DNA of 64,000 nucleotides from Solirubrobacter deserti (GTDB lineage: Bacteria > Actinomycetota > Thermoleophilia > Solirubrobacterales > Solirubrobacteraceae): the NCBI RefSeq assembly GCF_003344625.1, contig NZ_QPKJ02000003.1, positions 248,001-312,000 on the forward strand, in the 5' to 3' direction. Positions within the stretch are counted from its first letter, which is position 1. The number at the start of each line of letters is the position of its first letter. This document shows, piece by piece, positions 32,554-40,282 of the stretch. A program made the position numbers and the translations under genes. The notes under the pieces are model-generated. The model searched no databases and had not been told where the DNA came from. It saw only the letters and a program-made list of their open reading frames with translations.

Positions 32554-33467
32554 TGCGCATCACGACCTCGATGATCCAGCGCAACGTCCTCAGTGATCTG
32601 AACCTGCTGTCGGAGAAGATGGCGAGAACGCAGTCCAAGGCCTCCTCCGGCAAGGAGATCACGCGCCCGTCGGACGACCCGTTCAACACGGCCCGCGCGA
32701 TGGGCCTGCGCCAGACGATGGCGGCCAACGACCAGTACAAGGCCAACATCTCCGACGCCCAGGGCTGGCAGGACGCGACCGAGTCCGCGCTCGACGAGCT
32801 CGACACGTTCGTCGACCGGGCCAACGTCCTCGTGCTGCAGGGCTCCACCGACACGGCCGACGCCGAGTCCCGCAAGGCGCTCGCGCAGGAGATCGACCAG
32901 ATCATCCAGGGCGTCAAGCAGTCCGCCAACACGACCTTCGGCGACAGCTACCTGATGGCCGGCACGGCCACCAACACGCCGCCGTACAAGCTCGGCGACG
33001 ACGACACCTACCAGGGTGACGACGCCGGCCTGGACCCCAGCCTCCCGGGCGTCGTGCGCGAGATCGGGCCGGGCGTGACGATGTCCATCAACGTCGTCGG
33101 CCGCGAGCTCCTCGGCGACGGCGGCAACGACGGCAAGCTGCTGAGCGTCCTGCGCAACATCTCGACGCACCTGAAGAACAACGACAGCGCCGCGTTGCAG
33201 GGCACCGACACGACCGCGCTGAAGGCGAACCTGGACTCGATCCTCAACGTGCGCGCGCGCAACGGCGCGATGACGAACCGCCTCGACTCCGCGGCGATCC
33301 GCATCGATCAGATCCAGGGCGCCGTCAACGAGCAGCTGACCAACACCGAGGCCGCCGACTTCGCCAAGACGATGATCGAGTTCTCGCAGCAGTCCGCCGC
33401 CTACCAGGCCTCGCTGCGCGCCGGCGCGAACATCGTGCAGTCCTCGCTAATGGACTTCCTCCGTTAG
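32553..33467 (+). CDS. flgL: Hook-filament junction protein FlgL
   Basis: Second junction protein, flagellin-like. 304 residues: MRITTSMIQRNVLSDLN start, flagellin N-terminal motif KEITRPSDDPFNTARAMGLR, and C-terminal EAADFAKTMIEFSQQSAAYQ coiled coil. Start overlaps the flgK stop (TGATG). Confidence 0.95.
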   Translation: MRITTSMIQRNVLSDLNLLSEKMARTQSKASSGKEITRPSDDPFNTARAMGLRQTMAANDQYKANISDAQGWQDATESALDELDTFVDRANVLVLQGSTDTADAESRKALAQEIDQIIQGVKQSANTTFGDSYLMAGTATNTPPYKLGDDDTYQGDDAGLDPSLPGVVREIGPGVTMSINVVGRELLGDGGNDGKLLSVLRNISTHLKNNDSAALQGTDTTALKANLDSILNVRARNGAMTNRLDSAAIRIDQIQGAVNEQLTNTEAADFAKTMIEFSQQSAAYQASLRAGANIVQSSLMDFLR

Positions 33468-33475
33468 GCCGATAG
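33448..33475 (+). promoter_or_regulatory. Possible FliA-type promoter of fliW-csrA
   Basis: -35 TAATGGAC (33448-33455), 12-bp spacer, -10 GCCGATAG (33468-33475). The -10 fits well, the -35 poorly. It overlaps the last codons of flgL; fliW begins 43 bp after the -10. Confidence 0.5.
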
Positions 33476-33518
33476 GTCCTTAGATCCGTTCCCTCCCTCC
33501 AGGAACCCCCTCTTACAC

Positions 33519-33956
33519 ATGTCCGCCATCACCTTTGAGTCCTCCCGCTTCGGCACCGTCGAGATCGCGGCTGAGGACGTCATCGAGTTCCCGACCGGGC
33601 TGATCGGCCTGTCGGGTTCCCGCTACGCGCTGATCGCCCCGTCCGAAGACGGCGCCTTCGCCTGGTTGCACTCGATCGACGACGCGGCGCTCGCGCTGCC
33701 CGTCGCCAACCCGTGGCACTTCTTCGGCGACTTCGAGGTCGAGCTGTCCGACAAGGCGTCCGAGCCGATCACGGCCGACCCGTCCGACGTCGCCGTCTGG
33801 GTGACCGTCCGCGCCGGCACCGAGTTGAGCGACTTCTACGCCAACCTGCGCGCGCCGATCCTCATCGCCGAGGGCAAGGGCCACCAGATCATCAACGAGG
33901 CCGCCGACGCTCCCGTCCGCGCCCCGCTGTTCCCGGCAGTAGCCGTCGCCGCGTAG
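33519..33956 (+). CDS. fliW: Flagellar assembly factor FliW
   Basis: Binds flagellin and CsrA in a partner switch that matches flagellin synthesis to export. 145 residues with FESSRFGTVEIAAEDVIEFP and PTGLIGLSGSRYALIAPSED near the start, standard FliW length. Followed after 44 bp by csrA, its partner. Confidence 0.95.
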   Translation: MSAITFESSRFGTVEIAAEDVIEFPTGLIGLSGSRYALIAPSEDGAFAWLHSIDDAALALPVANPWHFFGDFEVELSDKASEPITADPSDVAVWVTVRAGTELSDFYANLRAPILIAEGKGHQIINEAADAPVRAPLFPAVAVAA

Positions 33957-34000
33957 CCACCGTTTATCTACAACCCCCCAGCTGGATCCAAGGAGGAACC

Positions 34001-34219
34001 ATGCTGCTCATCACCCGCCGTGTCGGCGAGAAGATCATGGTCGGCGACGATGTCGTCGTGCACGTGATGGAGATCGTCGGAAACACCGTGCGCGTGGGCA
34101 TCCAGGCGCCACGCAGCACGCCGGTCTACCGCGAGGAGATCTGGCACGCCGTCCGCGAGGAGAACCGCGCCGCGGCCGACGCCGCGCCGGTCGAGCTCCC
34201 CTCGCCCACAAAGGCATAG
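34001..34219 (+). CDS. csrA: Translational regulator CsrA
   Basis: RNA-binding protein that represses translation, classically of flagellin mRNA in fliW-csrA systems. 72 residues: MLLITRRVGEKIMVGDDVVV, then VRVGIQAPRSTPVYREEIW with the RNA-contacting Arg. Has an ideal AAGGAGG Shine-Dalgarno 6 bp before the ATG, in contrast to the leaderless flagellar starts. Confidence 0.96.
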   Translation: MLLITRRVGEKIMVGDDVVVHVMEIVGNTVRVGIQAPRSTPVYREEIWHAVREENRAAADAAPVELPSPTKA

Positions 34220-34239
34220 CCCGCAGCGCGCAACGGGTA

Positions 34240-34268
34240 CGGTCTTGGCATGGACTTTGCCAAGACCG
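34240..34268 (+). promoter_or_regulatory. Perfect 11-bp inverted repeat over a start codon
   Basis: CGGTCTTGGCA (34240-34250) and TGCCAAGACCG (34258-34268) around a 7-nt loop; the ATG of the next gene begins at 34250 in the stem-loop. It could be a protein operator or an mRNA hairpin that hides the start. Confidence 0.55.
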
Positions 34269-34927
34269 CCCGCAATCTCGCGATTGCCGACATCGTCCTC
34301 GCCTTCGCGCGTGACCGCGTGGCGACGATGATCCCGGGCGTCGAGCCGCGCAAGAAGCGGCGTCCGGGCGCCAAGACCCTGTTGCTCGGCGGCGGCGCGG
34401 CCGCCGCCGTGGCGGCCCTGTTCTTCAAGCGCGAAGCCGTCAAGGGCCTGATGCCCGGCGGCAGCGACTCCACCCCCGCGCCGGAGCAGCCCGGCGGCTA
34501 CACGCCGCCGCCCGTGTCGAACTACGACGCGCCCGGTCCGGTGGCGAACACCGCGACCGCCGTGCCCGTCCCGCCCGCCCACGAGTCGCCGGCGATCGAC
34601 GAGGCCGCCGAGGAGGCCGCCGCCGCGGCCGAGGCCGCCAACATCGGCGGCACCGTCTCCGACTATGCCGGCCCGGAGCTCGGCGAGGTCGCCGACGAGG
34701 CCGAGCGTCCGGTCGCCGAGTCCGGCGAGGGCGAGGCCGAGGGCCAGGAGCAGACCGAGGACGAGCTGCGCTCCGCGGCCGAGTCCACCGAGGGCGTGAG
34801 CCCGGAGCAGCACCAGATCGAGGACGCCATCGAGGCGGCCTCCAACCCGCCCGAGGAGGTCGAGCCGGTCAAGCCCGCCGACGACTCGGAGTGGAACACG
34901 TGGTCCGGGAGGTCCGTGAACCCGTAG
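34250..34927 (+). CDS. Ala/Glu-rich membrane-anchored protein of unknown function
   Basis: 225 residues, not recognised. N-terminal helix (1-28), basic patch RKKRRPG (34-40), a hydrophobic segment (about 43-60, LLLGGGAAAAVAALFF), then an acidic, low-complexity Pro/Ala/Glu tail to the end. Looks like a single-pass protein with a disordered tail. The start codon lies within a perfect inverted repeat. Ends 7 bp before the UV endonuclease gene and may be cotranscribed with it. Confidence 0.75.
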   Translation: MDFAKTARNLAIADIVLAFARDRVATMIPGVEPRKKRRPGAKTLLLGGGAAAAVAALFFKREAVKGLMPGGSDSTPAPEQPGGYTPPPVSNYDAPGPVANTATAVPVPPAHESPAIDEAAEEAAAAAEAANIGGTVSDYAGPELGEVADEAERPVAESGEGEAEGQEQTEDELRSAAESTEGVSPEQHQIEDAIEAASNPPEEVEPVKPADDSEWNTWSGRSVNP

Positions 34928-34934
34928 ACGCCCT

Positions 34935-35876
34935 GTGCGTCGCCTCGGTTTCGCGGTCAAGGTTCTCGGTGAAGGCGGGCTGCCGAGCCACGACGCGCGG
35001 CGCTGGCAGTCCGGCCCTCACCTCAAGCAGTCGCTCGAGTACCTCGCCGAGGTGCTCGAGTACCTGGGGCGCCACGAGATCCGGATGTACCGGATGACGT
35101 CCGACCTGGCGCCCTACGCGACGCATCCCGACCTGCCGCAGTTCCACTCGCAGGTCGAGGAGAGCGCGGAGGAGCTCGCACGGGTCGGCGCGCGCGCCCG
35201 CGAGCTGGACATCCGGCTCTCCTCGCATCCGGGCCAGTACATCGTCCTGAACTCCGAGAACGAGAAGGTCGTCGCGGGCGCGATCCGCGACCTCGAGGTG
35301 CAGGCCGCGCTGCTGGACGCGATGGGCTGCGGGCCCGAAGCGGTCGTCGTGCTGCACGTCGGCAGCGCGCAGGGCGACGGGCTCGGCCGTTTCGAGGCCG
35401 GCTTCGCGCGGCTCTCCGAGCGCGCGCAGGCGCGGCTCGTGATCGAGAACGACGACCGCACGTTCGGCCTCAACGACGTGCTGGAGCTGCATCGCCGCAC
35501 CGGCGCGCGCGTCGTCTGGGACATCCTGCACCACCACTGCAACGACCCGGACGGCATCCCGGACCGCGAGGCGCTCGAGCTCGCGCTCGCGACCTGGCCG
35601 GCCGGCGTGACGCCCAAGATCCACTACTCGACGCCGAAGACGTCGATGGAGGAGCGCAAGAAGAAGGTCGGGCGCAGGACGGTGACCGAGTGGGTGCTGC
35701 CGCAGCTGCGCGCGCACGCGGACATGATCGACCCGATCGCGTTCGCCCACTTCCTGACCGAGACGGCGGCCGGCCTCGAGTTCGACGTGATGCTCGAGGC
35801 CAAGGGCAAGGACCTCGCGCTTTTACGTCTGCGTGAGCAAATCGAGCGGGAGATGCAAAAGCAGCACCGAACTTAA
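34935..35876 (+). CDS. uvsE: UV damage endonuclease UvsE/UVDE
   Basis: Nicks 5' of UV photoproducts in an alternative excision repair route. 313-residue TIM barrel with metal-ligand motifs seen in order: SSHPGQYI, VLHVGSAQGD, LVIENDDRTFG, DILHHHCND, KIHYSTPK and DVMLEAKGKD. GTG start. UVDE is known from Deinococcus, Bacillus and fungi and is patchy in Actinobacteria. Confidence 0.93.
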   Translation: MRRLGFAVKVLGEGGLPSHDARRWQSGPHLKQSLEYLAEVLEYLGRHEIRMYRMTSDLAPYATHPDLPQFHSQVEESAEELARVGARARELDIRLSSHPGQYIVLNSENEKVVAGAIRDLEVQAALLDAMGCGPEAVVVLHVGSAQGDGLGRFEAGFARLSERAQARLVIENDDRTFGLNDVLELHRRTGARVVWDILHHHCNDPDGIPDREALELALATWPAGVTPKIHYSTPKTSMEERKKKVGRRTVTEWVLPQLRAHADMIDPIAFAHFLTETAAGLEFDVMLEAKGKDLALLRLREQIEREMQKQHRT

Positions 35877-35917
35877 CCCGAGCTCTTGCCCGGATCGGCC
35901 ACAATACGACTCATTCC

Positions 35918-37441
35918 ATGAGCACGCTCGTGGGCATGCAGCTCAGTGGCCGGTACCGGCTCGACGCCCAGATCGGCGCGGGAGGGATGTCGACGGTCTA
36001 TCGGGCGTTCGACATCAACCTCGAGCGGCGGGTCGCGATCAAGCTCCTGCACCGGGAGATGGCCAGCGACTCCGACCAGCTGGAGCGCTTCCGCCGCGAG
36101 GCGCGCGCCGTCGCGCAGCTCTCGCACCCGCACATCGTCGGCGTGATCGACACCGGCGAGGACGAGAACCGGCCCTACATCGTCTTCGAGTACGTCGAGG
36201 GCGAGACGCTCAAGGATCGCATCCGGCGGCTCGGCCGCCTGCCCGTGGACGAGTCGCTGGCGTACGCGATCGAGATCGCCCGCGCGCTCGGGTCCGCGCA
36301 CGCGCACGACATCGTGCACCGCGACGTCAAGCCACAGAACGTGCTGCTCGACGCCGAGGGCTCGGCCAAGGTCACCGACTTCGGGATCGCCCGCTCGTTG
36401 CGCGACGACGGCCTCACGGCCGACGGACGCGTGCTCGGCACGACCGACTACGTCTCACCCGAGCAGGCGCTCGGCCACGACGTGGACGGCCAGTCCGACA
36501 TCTACTCGCTCGGCGTCGTGCTGTTCGAGATGCTCACCGGCGACGTCCCGTTCCACGGCGAGAACCAGATCGCCGTCGCCATGAAGCACGTTCGCGAGGA
36601 CCTGCCGGACATCCAGGCGCTGCGGCCGGAGGTCTCGGCCACGACGGCCGCGGTCCTGGACCGCATGACCGACAAGGACCTCGCGCACCGCTACCCCGAC
36701 GTCCCCGCGCTGGTCGCCGACCTCGAGGAGGCGCTGGCGATCGAGGCCGCCCGCTCGGGCACCTCGACGGGCGAGGCCACCGCCGTCATCCGCACGCTGC
36801 CCGCCCGCACGCAGCGCCGGCTGCCGTTCCGCATGCGCCACTCGATCCCGCTGCTGGCGGTGATCGCGATGGTCGGCGTGGGCGTGGCGCTGATCGCGAT
36901 CCTGGCCAAGGAGGGCGTCGAGCGCACCGACTCGGGCACGGGCCCGGGGCGCGTCTCGACCCCGACGCCGCAGGGCGAGCGGATCGTGTCCGTCAAGAGC
37001 GGGTCCCCGCGGGACTACGACCCGCTCGGCGACGACGAGGAGCACGCCGAGGAGCGCACCCGCGTCGTGGACCGCGACCCCGGCACGGCCTGGTCGACCG
37101 AGAGCTACCAGGCCGGGATCCAAGGCGCGGGCAAGGCGGGCGTCGGCATCTACATCGACGCCCGGCCCAAGGTCGAGGCGGTCTCGCTCCAGCTCGAGAC
37201 GCCCGACCCGGGCTTCAAGGTGACGATCTACGCCGCGCCGCCCGGCTCCGTGCCCGACACGGTGCCCGACGGCTGGAAGAAGGTCGGGGGCGGCACCGTG
37301 AACGCCAAGGACAAGACCTTCAAGCTCGACACCGACGGCACCGCCTACCGCTACTACCTCGTCTGGATCACCGAGCTCGCCGAGGGCGCGTCCGACGCCC
37401 AGATCTCCGAGATCCGGCTGTCCCAGAAGGTCCCGGCCTAA
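35918..37441 (+). CDS. Ser/Thr protein kinase with discoidin-like ectodomain
   Basis: 507 residues. Kinase domain (about 13-275): IGAGGMSTVY loop, catalytic Lys42, HRDVKPQN at 134-141, DFG at 154-156, so an active kinase is expected. Transmembrane helix 309-330. Ectodomain 331-507 ends in a region (DRDPGTAWSTESYQAG... to QISEIRLS) resembling a discoidin/F5-8 type C galactose-binding-like fold, in place of PASTA repeats. It could sense a sugar or wall ligand (inference). Convergent with ddl. Confidence 0.88.
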   Translation: MSTLVGMQLSGRYRLDAQIGAGGMSTVYRAFDINLERRVAIKLLHREMASDSDQLERFRREARAVAQLSHPHIVGVIDTGEDENRPYIVFEYVEGETLKDRIRRLGRLPVDESLAYAIEIARALGSAHAHDIVHRDVKPQNVLLDAEGSAKVTDFGIARSLRDDGLTADGRVLGTTDYVSPEQALGHDVDGQSDIYSLGVVLFEMLTGDVPFHGENQIAVAMKHVREDLPDIQALRPEVSATTAAVLDRMTDKDLAHRYPDVPALVADLEEALAIEAARSGTSTGEATAVIRTLPARTQRRLPFRMRHSIPLLAVIAMVGVGVALIAILAKEGVERTDSGTGPGRVSTPTPQGERIVSVKSGSPRDYDPLGDDEEHAEERTRVVDRDPGTAWSTESYQAGIQGAGKAGVGIYIDARPKVEAVSLQLETPDPGFKVTIYAAPPGSVPDTVPDGWKKVGGGTVNAKDKTFKLDTDGTAYRYYLVWITELAEGASDAQISEIRLSQKVPA

Positions 37442-37448
37442 GGGAAGT

Positions 37449-37464
37449 GAGGGGACATCCCCTC
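37449..37464. terminator. Short hairpin between convergent kinase and ddl genes
   Basis: GAGGGG-ACAT-CCCCTC in the 49-bp convergent gap; no U-tract. A weak bidirectional terminator candidate. Confidence 0.35.
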
Positions 37465-37490
37465 CACCCCACCCCGATCATCCGACTTCA

Positions 37491-38483
37491 CTAGAAGGCG
37501 ACGGAGCGCTCGGCCTCGAAGCGCTCCACGGCCAGCGCGATCAGGCGGTCGCACAGCTGCGGGAACGGCAGCCCGGACGCCTCCCACAGCTTCGGGTACA
37601 CGCTCGTCTTGGTGAAGCCGGGCATCGTGTTGAGCTCGTTGACCAGCACCCGCTCGCCGTCCTCGACGAAGAAGTCCACGCGGGCCAGCCCGGCGCAGCC
37701 GACGCGCACGAACGTCTCCACGGCCAGCCGGCGGACCTCCTCGAGCACGGGCTCGGGCAGCCGCGCGGGGACGACGAGCTCCATGCCGCCGTCGGTGTAC
37801 TTGGCCTCGTAGTCGTACCAGTCGGCGCCGCTGGTGAGCACGATCTCGCCCGGGACCGACGCCTCGGGCGAGGCGCCGAAGCCGAGCACGGAGCACTCCA
37901 CCTCCAGCCCGGGCGAGAAGCCCTCGACGATCACGAGGCTGTCGTGGGCGAAGGCGCCGTCGAGCGCGGGGCCGAGCTCGTCGGCGGTGCGCACCTTCGC
38001 GATGCCGACGGAGGAACCCAGCCGCGCCGGCTTGACGAACACGGGCAGCCCGAGCGCCGCCAGCTCCTCCAGGACGGCTTCCGGCTCGGCGCGCCAGCGC
38101 GGCTCGCGCAGGCCGGCGTACGGGACCTGCGGCACGACGCCCGCCAGCACGTCCTTGAAGACGACCTTGTCCATGCACAGCGAGCTCGCCAGCACCCCCG
38201 CGCCGACGTAGGGCACGTCCAGGAGCTCGAGCAGGCCCTGCAACGTGCCGTCCTCCCCGAAGGGGCCGTGAAGGACGGGAAAGACGACGTCGGCGCCGAG
38301 CAGCCCGCCGCCGGGCTTGAGCGACAGTGTCTGGCCCTCGTGGATCCAGTCTCCGTCGCGCTCGATCGTGACCGGTACGACCTCGTGACCGGCGGCGGCG
38401 ATGCCGCCGCGCACGGCCGCGGCGGAGCTCAGGGAAACGTCATGCTCGGAGGACCGGCCGCCGGCGAGGACAGCCACCCTCAT
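37491..38483 (-). CDS. ddl: D-alanine--D-alanine ligase
   Basis: ATP-grasp enzyme that makes the D-Ala-D-Ala end of peptidoglycan precursors. 330 residues: VAVLAGGRSSEHDVSLSSA start, VFPVLHGPFGEDGTLQG, FVKPARLGSSVGIAKV (ATP loop), and the metal/phosphate motif FFVEDGERVLVNELNTMPGF. The WYDYEAKY segment keeps the Tyr typical of D-Ala rather than D-lactate ligases. ATGA overlap with the upstream pknB gene. Confidence 0.95.
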   Translation of the reverse strand: MRVAVLAGGRSSEHDVSLSSAAAVRGGIAAAGHEVVPVTIERDGDWIHEGQTLSLKPGGGLLGADVVFPVLHGPFGEDGTLQGLLELLDVPYVGAGVLASSLCMDKVVFKDVLAGVVPQVPYAGLREPRWRAEPEAVLEELAALGLPVFVKPARLGSSVGIAKVRTADELGPALDGAFAHDSLVIVEGFSPGLEVECSVLGFGASPEASVPGEIVLTSGADWYDYEAKYTDGGMELVVPARLPEPVLEEVRRLAVETFVRVGCAGLARVDFFVEDGERVLVNELNTMPGFTKTSVYPKLWEASGLPFPQLCDRLIALAVERFEAERSVAF

Positions 38484-40279
38484 GGTGTTGGGGTCGCCGT
38501 GGGCGCGGCGTTGGGGTCAGGCACGATGGCAATGGTGACCGTGCCACCGGTCGAACGCCGGGTCCCGGCCTCCGGCGACTGCCCGATCACGCGGCCGACC
38601 AGTGTGGGATCGCCCGGCCGCTCGGTCGTCTTGACCCGGTAGCCGGCGTCCTCGAGCGTCTGCGTCGCCTCTTCGATCGTCGGGTTGCCGGTCGTCACGT
38701 CGGGGATCTGCGGGCGCTCCTTGGCCACGACCAGCGTCACCGTCGTCCCCGGCGGGACGTTCTCGTTCGCCGCCGGGTTCTGCTCGAGCACGGTGCCGGG
38801 CGGCTCCGAGCTCTCGCGCTCCTCGACGTCGGTCCCCAGCCCGACGCCCTGCAACACGGTGTTGGCGCCCTCGGCGGTGTTGCCGACCACGCCCGGGACG
38901 ATCACGAGCTGCTGCCCACGGCTGACCGTGAGCGTGATCGTGCGCCCCTTGGTCGCCTGGCGGCCCGCGGGCGGCGAGGTGCTGATCACGTCGCCCTCGG
39001 CGACACCGTCGGAGTACTCGCGCTCGACCTTGGTCTTGAAGCCCGCGTCGCGCAGCGTCTGCTGCGCGTCGGCCTGCGACTGACCGGCCACGTCCGGCAC
39101 CGCCGTGGTGCCCGGGCCCGCGGACACGCGCACCTCCACGACCGTGCCCTCGCGCACCTCGTCGCCGGCCTCCGGGTTCTGGGAGATCACCTCGTTGCGG
39201 GGGACGTCGTCGTCGACCACGTCCTCGAAGTCGGGCTCGAGCCCGCGCCGCTGCAGGATGTCGGCGACCTCCTCGGCGTCGCGGCCGACGAGGTTGGGCA
39301 CCGTCACGCGGTTGCCCGCCAGCAACAGGTACGCGCCGACGGCCAGCGCGGCGATCAGGACGAGCGCGCCGAGCGCCCACAGCCAGCCGCGGGAGCGCTC
39401 AAGCTCCTCCTCGACGGGCGCCGGCGGGACGTGGTCGACGACCACCTGCCGCGTCGGGGCGCGGCGCGCCTGCTCGAGCGCGGCGACGAACTCCTCCGCG
39501 CTCTGGAAGCGCCGGTTCGGGTCCTTCTCCAGCGCGCGCATCACGACGGCCTCGAGCGCCGGCGGGATGCCCGGGCGCAGCTGGCCCGGCGGGACCGGCA
39601 GCTCGTTGACGTGTTTGAGCGCGACCGACACCGGCGCCTCGCCGTCGAACGGCACCCGGCCGGTGAGCAGCTCGTAGAGCACGATCCCGGTCGAGTAGAG
39701 GTCCGAGCGCCGGTCGACGGGCATGCCGTTGGCCTGCTCGGGCGAGAGGTACTGGACCGTGCCGACGATCGAGCCGGTCTGCGTCATCTCCGAGTTGCCG
39801 GCGCGCGCGATCCCGAAGTCGGCGACCTTCGCCTGGCCCTCGGGGTCGAGGATGACGTTCTGGGGCTTGACGTCGCGGTGGACGATCCCGCGCCGGTGCG
39901 CGTAGCCGAGCGCCCGCAGCAGCTGCTCGGTCAGCCCGACCGCGATGTGCGGCGGCAGCGGGCCGCGCTGCTGGACGACCTCCTTGAGCGTCTGCCCGTC
40001 CACCAACTCCATCGCGATGTAGGGCGTCCCGTCCCACTCGGAGCGGTCGAAGATGCCGACGATGTTCGGGTGCGTGAGCGAGGCGGCGGCCTGCGCCTCG
40101 CGCCGGAAGCGCTCCTGGAACTCCGGGTCCTCGGCGAAGCGCGACCCGAGCAGCTTGAGCGCGACCCGCCGCCCGAGCACCTCGTCCTGCGCGCACCAGA
40201 CCTCGGCCATGCCGCCGGCGCCCAGGCGCTTGAGCACCCGGTAGCGGCCGTCGACGATGGTGTCAGGGGCGACGTGCAC
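38480..40279 (-). CDS. pknB: PASTA-domain Ser/Thr kinase PknB
   Basis: Cell-wall-sensing kinase. 599 residues: kinase domain (about 12-270) with GAGGMAEVW, Lys42, HRDVKPQN 134-141, DFG 154-156; transmembrane helix 299-321; four PASTA repeats at about 324-388, 392-455, 459-519 and 523-587 that bind muropeptides/lipid II in homologues; short Pro/Thr tail. Sits with pbpA, rodA, pstP and FHA genes as in mycobacteria. Confidence 0.96.
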   Translation of the reverse strand: MHVAPDTIVDGRYRVLKRLGAGGMAEVWCAQDEVLGRRVALKLLGSRFAEDPEFQERFRREAQAAASLTHPNIVGIFDRSEWDGTPYIAMELVDGQTLKEVVQQRGPLPPHIAVGLTEQLLRALGYAHRRGIVHRDVKPQNVILDPEGQAKVADFGIARAGNSEMTQTGSIVGTVQYLSPEQANGMPVDRRSDLYSTGIVLYELLTGRVPFDGEAPVSVALKHVNELPVPPGQLRPGIPPALEAVVMRALEKDPNRRFQSAEEFVAALEQARRAPTRQVVVDHVPPAPVEEELERSRGWLWALGALVLIAALAVGAYLLLAGNRVTVPNLVGRDAEEVADILQRRGLEPDFEDVVDDDVPRNEVISQNPEAGDEVREGTVVEVRVSAGPGTTAVPDVAGQSQADAQQTLRDAGFKTKVEREYSDGVAEGDVISTSPPAGRQATKGRTITLTVSRGQQLVIVPGVVGNTAEGANTVLQGVGLGTDVEERESSEPPGTVLEQNPAANENVPPGTTVTLVVAKERPQIPDVTTGNPTIEEATQTLEDAGYRVKTTERPGDPTLVGRVIGQSPEAGTRRSTGGTVTIAIVPDPNAAPTATPTP

Positions 40280-40282
40280 GGC

